Assembly: GCF_011305415.1 (NCBI RefSeq)
Contig: NZ_JAANOQ010000002.1
Coordinates: 117,090-181,089, forward strand
Length of the DNA: 64,000 nt
Reading direction: 5' to 3'
DNA from: Flavobacterium bernardetii
GTDB lineage: Bacteria; Bacteroidota; Bacteroidia; Flavobacteriales; Flavobacteriaceae
The notes beneath the pieces were generated by a model. The model did not search any database and was not told the origin of the DNA. It was given only the letters and a program-made list of their open reading frames with translations. The position numbers were made by a program, and so were the translations under genes. The stretch's first letter is position 1; every line of letters starts with the position of its first letter. Below are positions 16,651 to 26,348 of the stretch, piece by piece.

Positions 16651-17199
16651 ATGAAAAAGTTTGTTGACTATATACTTGTTCTTGCTTTGGTTTTGGTTTT
16701 GCAAAGCTGTGAAAGTAATTTAAAGGATGTACAACGAATTTATAAAACTTCATTTGTTCCAACAGGAGAAGCGGATTCAATTAATTTAAAATATACTGAT
16801 TCGGGTAAAGTGAAATCAACCGTGCAAAGTTTGAAAATGGTTGATTATTCTACAGCTAAAAATCCATTCGTGGAATTTCCAAAAGCTGTTTTAGTTACGC
16901 TTTATGATGATAATGGGAATAGAACAACCGTTGTAGCTGATAAAGCTATTTCTTACAAGAGAACTGAAGTTATCGATTTAATTGGAAATGTGAAAATCGC
17001 TACTTTTGATGGTAAAGTTTTAGAAACCAGTCAATTGTATTTTGATCAAAAAAACGAATGGTTTTTTACAGAAGAACCATTTAAGTTTAAAGATGCAGAT
17101 GGAAGTTTTTTGCAAGGTGTTGGAATAGACTTTAGTAAAGATTTTAAAATTTTCAACATGCAAAACAATAACGGAGAAGTTAATAACATGAATAAATAA
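16651..17199 (+). CDS. lptC: LPS export protein LptC
   Basis: LptC is the bitopic or lipid-anchored periplasmic part of the Lpt bridge that hands LPS from LptBFG to LptA. The 182-residue product starts at ATG 16651; a longer frame from 16612 lies inside the previous gene. The N-terminus is a lipoprotein-type signal with Cys at 19 (LVLQSCES). The following beta-jellyroll part shows repeated G-N-x-x-x-x-x-D/G phrases (LIGNVKIATFDGKVLETSQL) typical of LptC/OstA folds. The assignment rests on architecture and context. Confidence 0.8.
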   Translation: MKKFVDYILVLALVLVLQSCESNLKDVQRIYKTSFVPTGEADSINLKYTDSGKVKSTVQSLKMVDYSTAKNPFVEFPKAVLVTLYDDNGNRTTVVADKAISYKRTEVIDLIGNVKIATFDGKVLETSQLYFDQKNEWFFTEEPFKFKDADGSFLQGVGIDFSKDFKIFNMQNNNGEVNNMNK

Positions 17200-17202
17200 A
17201 AG

Positions 17203-17394
17203 ATGAAGTACTACAAATATTCTCAATACTTATATTTAATTGCAGCCATTGTGTTTTCAATATCTGTAATATATAAAATTTTCAATAAACAAGATTATGG
17301 ATTACAAGCAATTATTGCTGTTGGATTTATAATTATGTACTTCGTTAGAAGAAGTTTTTTAAAGAAAATGGAAAACAATCAGGAAAACAAGTAA
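17203..17394 (+). CDS. Small membrane protein
   Basis: The 63-residue protein has two membrane helices (about 9-24 YLYLIAAIVFSISVIY and 33-49 LQAIIAVGFIIMYFVRR) and a charged cytosolic tail. It begins 3 bp after lptC and is likely in the same operon. I do not recognise a family with a known role. Confidence 0.7.
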   Translation: MKYYKYSQYLYLIAAIVFSISVIYKIFNKQDYGLQAIIAVGFIIMYFVRRSFLKKMENNQENK

Positions 17395-17475
17395 AAAAAA
17401 TATGCAATACTATTTTATTATTAAATAGATAATTGTATTTTCGCCCACTGAACAAAAAAATAACTCAATATAAAA

Positions 17476-19581
17476 ATGGCAATTTTATCAAAAATTAGAC
17501 AGCGTTCTATCTTATTAGTCCTAATCATAGCATTAGCATTATTTTCATTTGTATTAGCAGATGTAATTAAAAGTGGTGGATTTAGTGGAGGTTCAAACAA
17601 CATTGGTTCTATCAATGGAACAAAATTTGAATACCAAGAATTCATGGGTAAAGTAGCTAATGTTGAAAAACAACAACAAGGAATTAGCGGAACTCAAGCT
17701 TTAAATTCAGTTTGGGATCAAGAAGTAAGAAAAGCATTATTATCTGAACAATATGATAAAATTGGTTTGTTACTTGGAAAAGAGCAATTAATGGCGGTAA
17801 TCAAAAATGATCCGCAATTATCACAATCCCCTCAGTTTTTAAATGCTGCTGGTAAATTTGACGATAAAAAATTTGCAGAATATATCAATTCTTTACAAAG
17901 TGCTCCAGACCAAACACAATGGAATCAATGGAAAGCATACGAAATTCAAATTGAAGATTTCGCTAAAGAGCAAATGTATAATACATTGATTAAATCAAGT
18001 GTTTATACTACTAAAGCAGAAGGTAAATTAAAATACGAAAGAGATAACAATAAAGTTGATTTCGATTACGTAGCATTAGCATTTTCTACTGTAAGTGATG
18101 ACCAAGTTAAAGTAACTGATGAGGAAATTATCGCTTACATGAAAAAGAATCCTAAAAAATTCAAATCAGACAATACAAGATCAGTAGAATATGTTTTAGT
18201 TGAAAACAAACCATCTGCAGCTGATGAAGCAGCAATGAAATCTAAAATTGATGGTTTTGTTAACGGTAAAATTGAAATGAAAAACGGTAAGAATGATACA
18301 ATTTCTTCGTTCCGTGCTGCGACAAATTTAGCAGATTACGTTAATAAATATTCTGAAATCAAATTTGATTCTACTTACGTTGCTAAAAAAGATATCAACC
18401 CACAATTTGCTGAACAATTATACGCTTTAGCACCTGGACAAGTTTTCGGACCATATACTGATAACGGATATTCTAAATTATCAAGAGTTGCTGGAAGAAA
18501 ATCTGGAGCTACTGCAAAAGTAAGCCATATCTTAATTGCATATAAAGGTGCGATGCAAGCTGCGCCATCTGTTAAGTTAACTAAAGAAGAAGCTAAAGCT
18601 AAAGCGGAAGGTTTATTAGCACAAGTTAATGCTAATCCATCAAGTATTGGAATGTTAGCAATGATCAATTCTGATGATCAAGGTTCGAAACAAAATGGTG
18701 GAGTTTATGATAATGTTGCTCCAAAACAAATGGTTAAACCATTCGATGATTTCTTATTTGGTAACCCAGTTGGAAAAACAGGAGTAGTTGAAACAGATTT
18801 TGGTTTCCACGTAATGAAAGTTGATGGTAAGAATGATGCTGTATTATTAGCTACTGTTGCTTTAAAAGTACAGCCTTCAGAACAAACAGAAGATGCTAAT
18901 TATAATAAAGCGTTAAAAATCGAATCTGATGCAATGGCAAACGGACTTGAAAAAGCTGCTAAAACGGCTGGTTTAACTATTGCTCCTGCTGCAAGTGTAA
19001 AAGCTTATGATGAAAATGTTGCTAACTTAGGTTTACAAAGACAAATTGTAACTTGGTCTTTCAATGAAGATACAAATATTAATGATGTAAAACGATTTGA
19101 TATTGCTAATCTTGGTTTTGCAATTGTGAAATTGAAAGCTAAAAATGACGATGGTCTTTTACCATTAGAATTAGCTAAGCAATCAGTTGAGCCATTAATT
19201 AAAAATGAGAAAAAAGCGGCTATACTTAAAAAGAAAATGACTGGTACTACTTTAGAATCTGTTTCTAAGGCAACAGGTTCAACAATTTCTCCTGCAGTTG
19301 GTGCTTCAATGGCTTCTCCTGTTATTCCAAACTTAGGTTACGAGCCAAAAGTTGTTGGTGTAGCTTTAGGTTTAGATTCTGGAAAAACATCAAAAGTTAT
19401 AGAAGGGAATTCAGGTTTATATATGGTGAGAACTAAAACATTAACAAAAGCTCCTGCTGTAAAAGATTATAAAACTCAAATTGATCAATTGAATCAACAA
19501 ACTAAAGGTTCAGCTCCTTACAGAGTTGTTCAAGGCTTAAAAGATAAAGCTGATATTGTTGACAATAGAGGTAAATTCTAA
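17476..19581 (+). CDS. Membrane-anchored parvulin peptidyl-prolyl isomerase (PpiD/SurA type)
   Basis: The 701-residue protein is anchored by one N-terminal helix (ILLVLIIALALFSFVLADVI, about 11-30). A SurA_N-like chaperone region (about 40-200) follows, then a parvulin domain from about 350 to 455 (VSHILIAYKG, GGVYDNVAPKQMVKPFDD, DFGFHVMKVDGK) and a long C-terminal part with a second degenerate isomerase-like segment. It should help outer-membrane and secreted proteins to fold in the periplasm, matching the neighbouring lptC and barrel genes. A strong terminator follows. Confidence 0.88.
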   Translation: MAILSKIRQRSILLVLIIALALFSFVLADVIKSGGFSGGSNNIGSINGTKFEYQEFMGKVANVEKQQQGISGTQALNSVWDQEVRKALLSEQYDKIGLLLGKEQLMAVIKNDPQLSQSPQFLNAAGKFDDKKFAEYINSLQSAPDQTQWNQWKAYEIQIEDFAKEQMYNTLIKSSVYTTKAEGKLKYERDNNKVDFDYVALAFSTVSDDQVKVTDEEIIAYMKKNPKKFKSDNTRSVEYVLVENKPSAADEAAMKSKIDGFVNGKIEMKNGKNDTISSFRAATNLADYVNKYSEIKFDSTYVAKKDINPQFAEQLYALAPGQVFGPYTDNGYSKLSRVAGRKSGATAKVSHILIAYKGAMQAAPSVKLTKEEAKAKAEGLLAQVNANPSSIGMLAMINSDDQGSKQNGGVYDNVAPKQMVKPFDDFLFGNPVGKTGVVETDFGFHVMKVDGKNDAVLLATVALKVQPSEQTEDANYNKALKIESDAMANGLEKAAKTAGLTIAPAASVKAYDENVANLGLQRQIVTWSFNEDTNINDVKRFDIANLGFAIVKLKAKNDDGLLPLELAKQSVEPLIKNEKKAAILKKKMTGTTLESVSKATGSTISPAVGASMASPVIPNLGYEPKVVGVALGLDSGKTSKVIEGNSGLYMVRTKTLTKAPAVKDYKTQIDQLNQQTKGSAPYRVVQGLKDKADIVDNRGKF

Positions 19582-19600
19582 AAATAAAATTGAAAAATAA

Positions 19601-19630
19601 AAAAAGGGCTGAGTTTTTCAGCCCTTTTTT
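19601..19630 (+). terminator. Terminator of the coaX-lptC-isomerase unit
   Basis: Stem GGGCTGA/TCAGCCC (19606-19612 with 19618-19624) extended by five A-T pairs, with a GTTTT loop and T tract. Confidence 0.85.
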
Positions 19631-19638
19631 TATTTTTG
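19631..19638 (+). promoter_or_regulatory. Candidate promoter -7 box of pth
   Basis: TATTTTTG fits TAnnTTTG. It lies only 4 bp before ATG 19642, so transcription from it would begin after that codon and favours a start at 19654 or 19741. Confidence 0.45.
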
Positions 19639-19641
19639 TAA

Positions 19642-20307
19642 ATGAAAATAAAAATGAGTGTATTAAATACTATACTTCGCTTTTTTGGATTGTCTTCCAA
19701 AACTAAGTTAGAAGAAATTAATTCAAATGATAATCAGGAAATGAAAAAATTTTTAATTGTTGGTTTAGGAAATATAGGTGCTGAGTATGTTAATACCAGA
19801 CATAATATTGGATTTAAAGTGTTAGATTATTTCGCCAATCAAGAAAGTATTTCTTTTCAAACCCAAAAATTAGGTGAAGTTGCTGAATTTAAAATTAAAG
19901 GAAGAACAGTGTTGTTGTTAAAGCCAAATACTTATATGAATTTGAGCGGAAAAGCCGTAAAATATTGGTTAGAAAAAGAAAATATTGAAAAAGACAATAT
20001 GCTTGTAATTACAGATGATTTAAATTTATCTTTTGGAAGTATTAGAATTAAAACAAAAGGTTCTGACGGAGGTCATAATGGACTTAAAAACATACAGTTA
20101 TTGTTAAATTCTACAGAGTATCCTCGTTTTAGATTTGGAATTAGTGATGCATTCAAAAAAGGCAAGCAAGTTGATTATGTTTTAGGGGAATGGTCTTTGG
20201 AAGAAAAAGAAAGTTTGAAAGAAAGGCTAAGTGTTTCTTCAGAGATAATAATATCTTTTGCTTTGGCGGGTCTTAATAATACAATGAATCTATTTAACGG
20301 GAAATAG
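19642..20307 (+). CDS. pth: Peptidyl-tRNA hydrolase
   Basis: Pth frees peptides from peptidyl-tRNAs released by stalled ribosomes. The conserved part starts at residue 34 (MKKFLIVGLGNIG, ATG 19741) and holds, counted from there, N11 and the catalytic H21 (NTRHNIGF), the conserved Asp in ITDDLNLSFG, and GSDGGHNGLKN. The 33-residue polar N-terminal extension (from 19642, or 30 residues shorter by four from 19654) is absent from the classical enzyme. I recall similar extensions in flavobacterial homologues but cannot verify this. The promoter-like box at 19631-19638 is too close for the first ATG, so 19654 or 19741 may be the true start. Confidence 0.93.
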   Translation: MKIKMSVLNTILRFFGLSSKTKLEEINSNDNQEMKKFLIVGLGNIGAEYVNTRHNIGFKVLDYFANQESISFQTQKLGEVAEFKIKGRTVLLLKPNTYMNLSGKAVKYWLEKENIEKDNMLVITDDLNLSFGSIRIKTKGSDGGHNGLKNIQLLLNSTEYPRFRFGISDAFKKGKQVDYVLGEWSLEEKESLKERLSVSSEIIISFALAGLNNTMNLFNGK

Positions 20308-20443
20308 GTCTATTTATTTTTATTTTTTGGTTGATTAAAGTATAAAAATAATTGCAAACTTCTTTTTGTAATGCATTTAACTGGTAATGATAAATAACAA
20401 TACCAATTTTGGTTTAATGTTATGAAATTATTTTTTTTATTAT

Positions 20444-20451
20444 TATATTTG
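20444..20451 (+). promoter_or_regulatory. Candidate promoter -7 box of the M43 protease gene
   Basis: TATATTTG, 28 bp before the ATG at 20480. The nearest TTTG upstream (20408-20411) is too distant for a standard -33 element. Confidence 0.5.
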
Positions 20452-20479
20452 CTTTTAATTAACCAATTATATAAATAAA

Positions 20480-22531
20480 ATGAAAAAAATTACTTTAATT
20501 TTATCATTATTCATTTGTTTTAGTAGCGTTGTTTTCGCACAAAATAAATCTGGTGATAGAACGGTTTTTGGGAAAAAAGTAGATCCTAAAAACATTACTC
20601 CCTCAGGACACATCAGATGTGCTACTACTGAATATGAGCAATATTTAAGAGAGCAATATCCTAAAATGGAATCTGTTGAACAATTTGAAAATTGGATGGC
20701 TCAAAAAATTGAAGAGCAAAAAGCAATCCAAGAAGTGGCATCTCAAAGTGGTGGAATCATTTATATACCTGTGGTAGTTCACGTAATTCATAACGGTGAT
20801 GCTTATGGTACAAATGAAAATATTACTGATGAGCAAGTTCAGTCTCAAATTACAGTAATGAATCAAGACTTTAGAAAAATGTCAGGAACTCCAGGTTTTA
20901 ATTCAAATCCAGTTGGAGCTGATACTCAAATTGAATTCGTTTTGGCAAAAGTTGATCCAAATGGAAATCCTACAAATGGTATTAATAGAATTAATTTATG
21001 TGAAAATTCATGGTCTACAGCTGATATTGATGCAATTGTAAAGCCGACAACTATTTGGGATGCAACACAGTATATGAATATGTGGTCTGTTAATTTTACA
21101 GATGGTACTTTGTTAGGTTATGCACAATTTCCATTTGCCTCAACTTTATCTGGTTTAACGATGGCTGTAAATACTGCAAATACGGATGGTGTTGTTGCAG
21201 GTTATAGATTTTTTGGAAGCTCAGCTTTAACAACTGGAGCTTTTCAAGCACCTTTTGATAGAGGTAGAACAATGACACATGAAGTGGGTCACTTTGTGGG
21301 TTTAAGACATATTTGGGGTGATGACGCTTGTTCAGGAACTACTAACGTAGCTACTAATGAAGATTTCGTGGCGGATACTCCTGCTGCAGGTGGACCTAAT
21401 GGTGGTTGTCCAGCAGGAACTAATTCATGTCCTTCAGTGCCCTTAAATGATATGATTGAGAATTATATGGATTATACTGATGATACTTGTATGAATATAT
21501 TTACTACTGGTCAGAAAACTAGAATTACTACGGTAATGAATAACTCTCCAAGAAGATCGTCTTTAAAAACTTCAACGAAAGATATTGCTATTCCATTATT
21601 TGCTAATGATGGTGAAGTTAAAATTGAAGCTTATTGTACTTCAGGTGCTTCTAATCCTTGTACGCCTGCTAATCAACATCAAGTATATTTATATAATAGA
21701 GGAACTGCTAATTTAACTTCTGCAACAATTAATTATAATGTAAATGGTGGTGCAAATACACCTGTTAACTGGACTGGAAATTTAGCGCCAAATAAATATG
21801 CATTAGTTTCGTTTTCAACAGTACAAAATACAGGTACTTTAAATGTTTCTATAGCTTCTGCTAACGGTGGTGCTGATCAAAGAGCTACAAATAACACTTC
21901 TTCAAAAACATTTACTTTTTCTGCGCCAACAGTTCCAACTAATTATGAGTACACTAACTTTACTTATACTTTACAAGGAGATAGATTTGGTGCTGAAACT
22001 ACATGGAATCTTAAAAATGCTGCTGGAACGGTTTTGTATAGCGGTGGACCTTACACTAATTTAGCTGCTGGACAAACTCCTGCGCCAATTGTACAAAACT
22101 GGCCTTTACCAGTAAATGGATGTTATACATTCACAATATTAGATTCTTATGGTGATGGAATTGATCCTGGAACTTATAGTATTACTACAAATTCTGGTGC
22201 TGTTACAATTGTAGCTGGTGGTGTTTTTACAACTAATGAAGTAACTTCATTTACAAACAATTCATTATCTTCTCAATCTTTTGATTTATTTGATACAATT
22301 TCTTTGTATCCAAATCCTGCAAAAGAGATGGTAACAATTTCTGTTCCTCAAGGTTTAGATGTAAATGGTAAATTTGATTTATATAATGCTATTGGTCAAA
22401 AAATTACTTCTAAGAAAGTTTCTTCTCAAAATGATTTAATTATTAATACAAATAACTACCAAGTTGGTATGTATTTTATTAATTTAACAATTGGAGAATA
22501 CAGCAAAACATTACGTTTTATCAAAGAATAA
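20480..22531 (+). CDS. Secreted M43 (pappalysin-like) zinc metalloprotease with T9SS sorting domain
   Basis: The 683-residue precursor has a signal peptide (1-20, ending VVFAQ) and a propeptide. Its metzincin catalytic domain has zinc motif HEVGHFVGLRH (H267, E268, H271, H277) and a Met-turn region in NYMDYTDDTCMN. Beta-rich domains follow (about 370-600), then a type A T9SS C-terminal sorting domain that begins SLYPNPAKE near 610 and ends with KTLRFIKE. It should be exported through the outer membrane by T9SS and act on extracellular protein. It is monocistronic with its own promoter and terminator. A second secreted metalloprotease of another family is encoded convergently 857 bp away. Confidence 0.9.
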   Translation: MKKITLILSLFICFSSVVFAQNKSGDRTVFGKKVDPKNITPSGHIRCATTEYEQYLREQYPKMESVEQFENWMAQKIEEQKAIQEVASQSGGIIYIPVVVHVIHNGDAYGTNENITDEQVQSQITVMNQDFRKMSGTPGFNSNPVGADTQIEFVLAKVDPNGNPTNGINRINLCENSWSTADIDAIVKPTTIWDATQYMNMWSVNFTDGTLLGYAQFPFASTLSGLTMAVNTANTDGVVAGYRFFGSSALTTGAFQAPFDRGRTMTHEVGHFVGLRHIWGDDACSGTTNVATNEDFVADTPAAGGPNGGCPAGTNSCPSVPLNDMIENYMDYTDDTCMNIFTTGQKTRITTVMNNSPRRSSLKTSTKDIAIPLFANDGEVKIEAYCTSGASNPCTPANQHQVYLYNRGTANLTSATINYNVNGGANTPVNWTGNLAPNKYALVSFSTVQNTGTLNVSIASANGGADQRATNNTSSKTFTFSAPTVPTNYEYTNFTYTLQGDRFGAETTWNLKNAAGTVLYSGGPYTNLAAGQTPAPIVQNWPLPVNGCYTFTILDSYGDGIDPGTYSITTNSGAVTIVAGGVFTTNEVTSFTNNSLSSQSFDLFDTISLYPNPAKEMVTISVPQGLDVNGKFDLYNAIGQKITSKKVSSQNDLIINTNNYQVGMYFINLTIGEYSKTLRFIKE

Positions 22532-22552
22532 TTTTTATAATTTTATATAATG

Positions 22553-22584
22553 AAAAAGGATTGGTGTATACCAATCCTTTTTTT
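22553..22584 (+). terminator. Terminator of the M43 protease gene
   Basis: A 12-bp stem (22553-22564 with 22571-22582; core GGATTGG/CCAATCC), 6-nt loop and T run. Confidence 0.85.
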
Positions 22585-23344
22585 ATACACTAATTTTTAT
22601 GAATTTTTGGTAGTTAAATTATACTTATAATTTATTTTCTTTCAAATGTTATGCCCATCTCTTTGTTGTTAATATCTTAGTTGTTTTGTTGAAACATATA
22701 GGTTCTTTTTTTATAAATATATTGCATTGTTATGATGTGAAGTTTTAATGTTATAGACGTTATAATGTAGTTTTTAAAGCATTTACGGCATTAGTTTGCT
22801 AATTTCACCAGAATATATTAGTTGTTGATTTTGTGTTACAAGTTTTATAATATAACATGATTTTCGTTAGTAATAATTTTTATAGTCTGAAATGTTTTTT
22901 ATCGAAAATATTTCATGAAGAGTATGATTTTAAATTGAATAATATTGAAAGCGATTAATCGTAAAAAGTCAATAATATTATTGTAGTATAATGTCTGAAT
23001 TCGGTATCACGCCATTAAACTTCTGTTTTACAACTTGTTTTTAGTTTTGCTCAATTCTTTATTTCTCATGTGATTAGTAATGTTTTTAATCATTTAAATT
23101 TTGTAGAATGTTAATTCTTTAAACCTCTTTGTTAAATTGATTATGCTTACGTTACTTAGTTTTTTAAACTTTATGTCAATGCTTAAATTTAAAGTTTCAA
23201 ACATTATTTTTTATAAAATACTTGTCTTAATAACTTGCTGTTTTTTTCTATCGCAGATTATCTTTTGACTTCTGTTTTATAGCTTTATAATTCTTTTTTT
23301 TGTTATTTAAACATGTCCTTTTTTAAGTGAATTTTATCCAAAAA
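22585..23344. other. About 760 bp with no recognisable gene
   Basis: Neither strand has an ORF worth calling. The plus strand is strongly T-rich, with frequent stop codons and no clear promoter leading to a frame. Short palindromic AATAATATT strings occur near 22940-22980. It may be a decayed gene, a recombination scar or a long spacer between two convergent protease genes; I see no signature that decides. Confidence 0.5.
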
Positions 23345-23369
23345 AAAAGCAACCATAAAGGTTGCTTTT
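23345..23369 (-). terminator. Terminator of the reprolysin-like protease gene
   Basis: On the minus strand the stem AAAAGCAACC/GGTTGCTTTT (10 bp, 5-nt loop) is followed by a T run, 20 bp after the stop. Confidence 0.85.
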
Positions 23370-23388
23370 CTATTTTATAAGAAACTAA

Positions 23389-26217
23389 TTATTCAACAAT
23401 AATTTTCTTAACTTCTTTTTTATCACCATCTTGGATAGTAATAATGTAAATTCCAGCTTCAATATTATTTAACTTAATCTCTTCATTAAAGAAAGAGTTG
23501 TTTTCAAATGATTTAGTGTAAACTTGTCTACCTCTAATATCATGTGCAATAACATCAATCGGGTTGTTTGTGTTTGAGTTAAACTTAATAGTAAAGTTAC
23601 CATTATTTGGATTTGGATATAAACTAAAGTTATCTAAACCTGTGAAGTTTTCATTTGCCAATACAGGAACTAATTCAGATTTACAAAGATTAAAAGTAGC
23701 TTTTTCAAATGTACCTACATTTCCATCAAGATTAATATCTGTGAAAAAGATATACCATGTACCAGTACCAGAATTTCCGTTATATCCATTAATCGCAGTA
23801 ACAGATGCTGCAACAGGGGGAATAGTATTTGCTCCACTTGTTGAAGCTGCACAGTTTAAAACCGCTCCAGATGTATCAAAATTTAAGTTCATATTTGCAG
23901 TACCATCACAAGAACCATTAAAGAATTGAGTAACTCCAGTTGCTATGTGTGCAGGTCTTACGGCTACAAATACTGAACCAATATCGTTATGTGTAAGTTC
24001 AACTTTAATGTTTGTATCTGTCAAAGTAAAAATATCTGGAACAGCAATACCGTATCCAGTGAATTGTTGGTCATTTTCAGGAATAGCAATGCTTCCTAAA
24101 TTAAGAACATAATCAGTACAAGCATTTTGAGTTTGGTAAACATAATCTCCAACAGCAAAAGCTTTTGTAGTAACATTAAAGAAAATATTAGCATTTGCTT
24201 TAACCATAAATCTACAGTAAGCTCCAGAAACTCCAGCAGGTAATGTCACAGTATGTGTACCGTCATTTGTAGTAGCAGTTGCTAGTGTATATGCCCAAGT
24301 TGCTCCATTATCATTAGAGAATAAAATATCAACATTTGCGCCACCAGCAATTGTACTGTTTCCAGCACTAGTCCATGTAACAGTTTGTGAAGAAGCTACT
24401 GGGTATACAATCCCTGTAGTGTTTTGAGAAGTAACATTTAATGGAGCAATATTAGCAACAGTTACGAGTACGTCATCAAAATTTGTTTGTCCGCCTGCAG
24501 CAACGTTATCTCTAACAGTTAATCTGAAATTTAACGCTCTTGCTACAGAAGGTAAAGCTTCAACAGTAATTTCTGCACCAGTTGTAGTTGTTGAACCAGC
24601 TAACACAGATGTCATGTTTGGGAAATATCTTGTAGGAGATGCTGTTGGGTCATAACTTCTAAATACCGGTCCAGCAGTTTTTGTTCCAACAGGAATACAA
24701 TCTGTATCTCCTGGAAGAGTTCCGTCACCACAAAGTTCTGCATTTGTAGCTGCTTCGTCGTATTGTTCCCAACAGTAAGTTAATGCTCCTCCGCCAGTAT
24801 CAGTAGCAGAACCAGTTAAAGCAAATGGTGTACTACGTGGAATTGTGTAGTTAGCACCAGCATTTACAACAGGAGTTCCGTGAGTTATAGCAACACTTGT
24901 CTGACAAGACTTTGATGCCATATTTGTTTGAATTTGTGAAATACTAATAGCATGGAAATAGTCATCAGAATTAGATTGAACATCTCTTGAAGTAATACCA
25001 GCATATGCCATAATAGTAGAACCAGAACCTGGCTCATAATTAGCTGGATTATTTTCTGTACTATGTGTAAATGTGTGGTTTCCACCAAATTGATGTCCTA
25101 ATTCATGAGCTACATAATCGATATCGAATGTGTCACCTTGTGGGATAGCACTTGATGGAGAAGTGTATCCACTTCCTTTGTTTTTGTTGTCACCTGCAAC
25201 ATCATTTGTGCAAACACAACCAATACAACCAGCGTTTCCACCTCCACCATCGCCACCAAATAAGTGACCAACATCATAAGCAGCATTATTTGCAGCCAAA
25301 GTTGTTGCGGCTCCAGTAAGACTAGAACTTAGTGTGTTTTGTAATTGAATATTCCAACCTAGGTTATTATTTGTGTTATTTGGATCTGTACCAACTGCTG
25401 ATGCAGAATAAGGATCTGTTGCAGGATTGTAATATGCTACATTTGAAGATTGGGCCACAATGTTCATTTGGATTGCAAAATCTTTTCTGTAAATACCATT
25501 AACTCTAGTCATAGTTGCATTGTAAGCAGCTAAAACTAAATTGAATTGAGCAGCACTAGTTGCTCCAAAGAAGTTTGCATATTCTGCTGTACATGACATT
25601 GCTAATCTAAACGTTAATAGCGTTGCAGTACTGTTTCTGTTAGTTTCAAATGTTTTAGAGATTTCAGAAGCCATAGCTTTGTCATCAGTAGAGCAAGTAA
25701 AAGGTAATTTTCCTTTTGATCTACCTGATTTATATACAGCATAAGTTGAACCATCTGCAGTATATTTTTCCATAAACTCATTTCTTTTGTCTGTTCTAAA
25801 CACCATAGTTTGTATACCATTAGGATCTATACTTAAACAAATTTGAGAATAAGCATCTTCAATACCTTTTCCAACAAATGCTCTAATTTCTGGATATTGT
25901 GCTTGTAATTCTGCATCAAAGTTAGAAGCTTCAAACATTCTAAAATGTTCTATGCTCCCATCTGCATTAGGAAGTGCAATTACTACACCTTCACTTTTTT
26001 TAGATTCGTTACCAATAACACTAAACAAGGCTTGTTTAACGGTTGGTAAATCTAATTGAAACAATTTGTAGTCTTCAGGAAAAGTAGCTCTTTTTACAGC
26101 TTTGTGTAAAACCAAGTTTCCAGTTCCATCAACTTTTTTCCATGCTTTTTCTGTTTGACTAAATCCACATGTTACAGTGAAAATAGTGAAAAAACAATAA
26201 AGTAATGTCTTTTTCAT
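23389..26217 (-). CDS. Secreted reprolysin-like (M12-type) zinc metalloprotease with P-domain and T9SS sorting domain
   Basis: The 942-residue precursor has a signal peptide (ending VTCGFSQ, about 1-21) and a propeptide to about 195. The metzincin catalytic domain (about 200-440) has zinc motif HELGHQFGGNH (H371, E372, H375, H381) and a Met-turn at M403 (IMAYAG). After Ig/fibronectin-like segments comes a proprotein convertase P-domain (about 690-850; LTHNDIGSVFVAVRPAH, GTWYIFFTDINLDGNVG). A type A T9SS sorting domain (about 866-942; FSLYPNPNNGNF) ends the protein. It is probably an extracellular protease used for nutrition or matrix turnover. It is monocistronic. Confidence 0.9.
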   Translation of the reverse strand: MKKTLLYCFFTIFTVTCGFSQTEKAWKKVDGTGNLVLHKAVKRATFPEDYKLFQLDLPTVKQALFSVIGNESKKSEGVVIALPNADGSIEHFRMFEASNFDAELQAQYPEIRAFVGKGIEDAYSQICLSIDPNGIQTMVFRTDKRNEFMEKYTADGSTYAVYKSGRSKGKLPFTCSTDDKAMASEISKTFETNRNSTATLLTFRLAMSCTAEYANFFGATSAAQFNLVLAAYNATMTRVNGIYRKDFAIQMNIVAQSSNVAYYNPATDPYSASAVGTDPNNTNNNLGWNIQLQNTLSSSLTGAATTLAANNAAYDVGHLFGGDGGGGNAGCIGCVCTNDVAGDNKNKGSGYTSPSSAIPQGDTFDIDYVAHELGHQFGGNHTFTHSTENNPANYEPGSGSTIMAYAGITSRDVQSNSDDYFHAISISQIQTNMASKSCQTSVAITHGTPVVNAGANYTIPRSTPFALTGSATDTGGGALTYCWEQYDEAATNAELCGDGTLPGDTDCIPVGTKTAGPVFRSYDPTASPTRYFPNMTSVLAGSTTTTGAEITVEALPSVARALNFRLTVRDNVAAGGQTNFDDVLVTVANIAPLNVTSQNTTGIVYPVASSQTVTWTSAGNSTIAGGANVDILFSNDNGATWAYTLATATTNDGTHTVTLPAGVSGAYCRFMVKANANIFFNVTTKAFAVGDYVYQTQNACTDYVLNLGSIAIPENDQQFTGYGIAVPDIFTLTDTNIKVELTHNDIGSVFVAVRPAHIATGVTQFFNGSCDGTANMNLNFDTSGAVLNCAASTSGANTIPPVAASVTAINGYNGNSGTGTWYIFFTDINLDGNVGTFEKATFNLCKSELVPVLANENFTGLDNFSLYPNPNNGNFTIKFNSNTNNPIDVIAHDIRGRQVYTKSFENNSFFNEEIKLNNIEAGIYIITIQDGDKKEVKKIIVE

Positions 26218-26243
26218 TTTTAAGTAGGTTTAATTATTTAGAA

Positions 26244-26251
26244 CAAAAATA
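26244..26251 (-). promoter_or_regulatory. Candidate promoter -7 box of the reprolysin-like gene
   Basis: Reads TATTTTTG on the minus strand, 26 bp before the start codon at 26217. Confidence 0.55.
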
Positions 26252-26319
26252 AACTATTTTTTTCTAAAAACCTAAATATTAACATTTTAACTATTTCTCG
26301 TATATTCATCTAAAAAACT

Positions 26320-26327
26320 TACTTTTG
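26320..26327 (+). promoter_or_regulatory. Candidate promoter -7 box of ribF
   Basis: TACTTTTG fits TAnnTTTG. A run of 12 A (26329-26340) follows, covering the expected transcription start; the TTG start codon is at 26349. Confidence 0.6.
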
Positions 26328-26348
26328 CAAAAAAAAAAAAGAACTATT

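Noticed and set aside
26325..26348. ribF start at TTG 26325
   Set aside because: It lies inside the -7 box TACTTTTG, so it would not be on the transcript.
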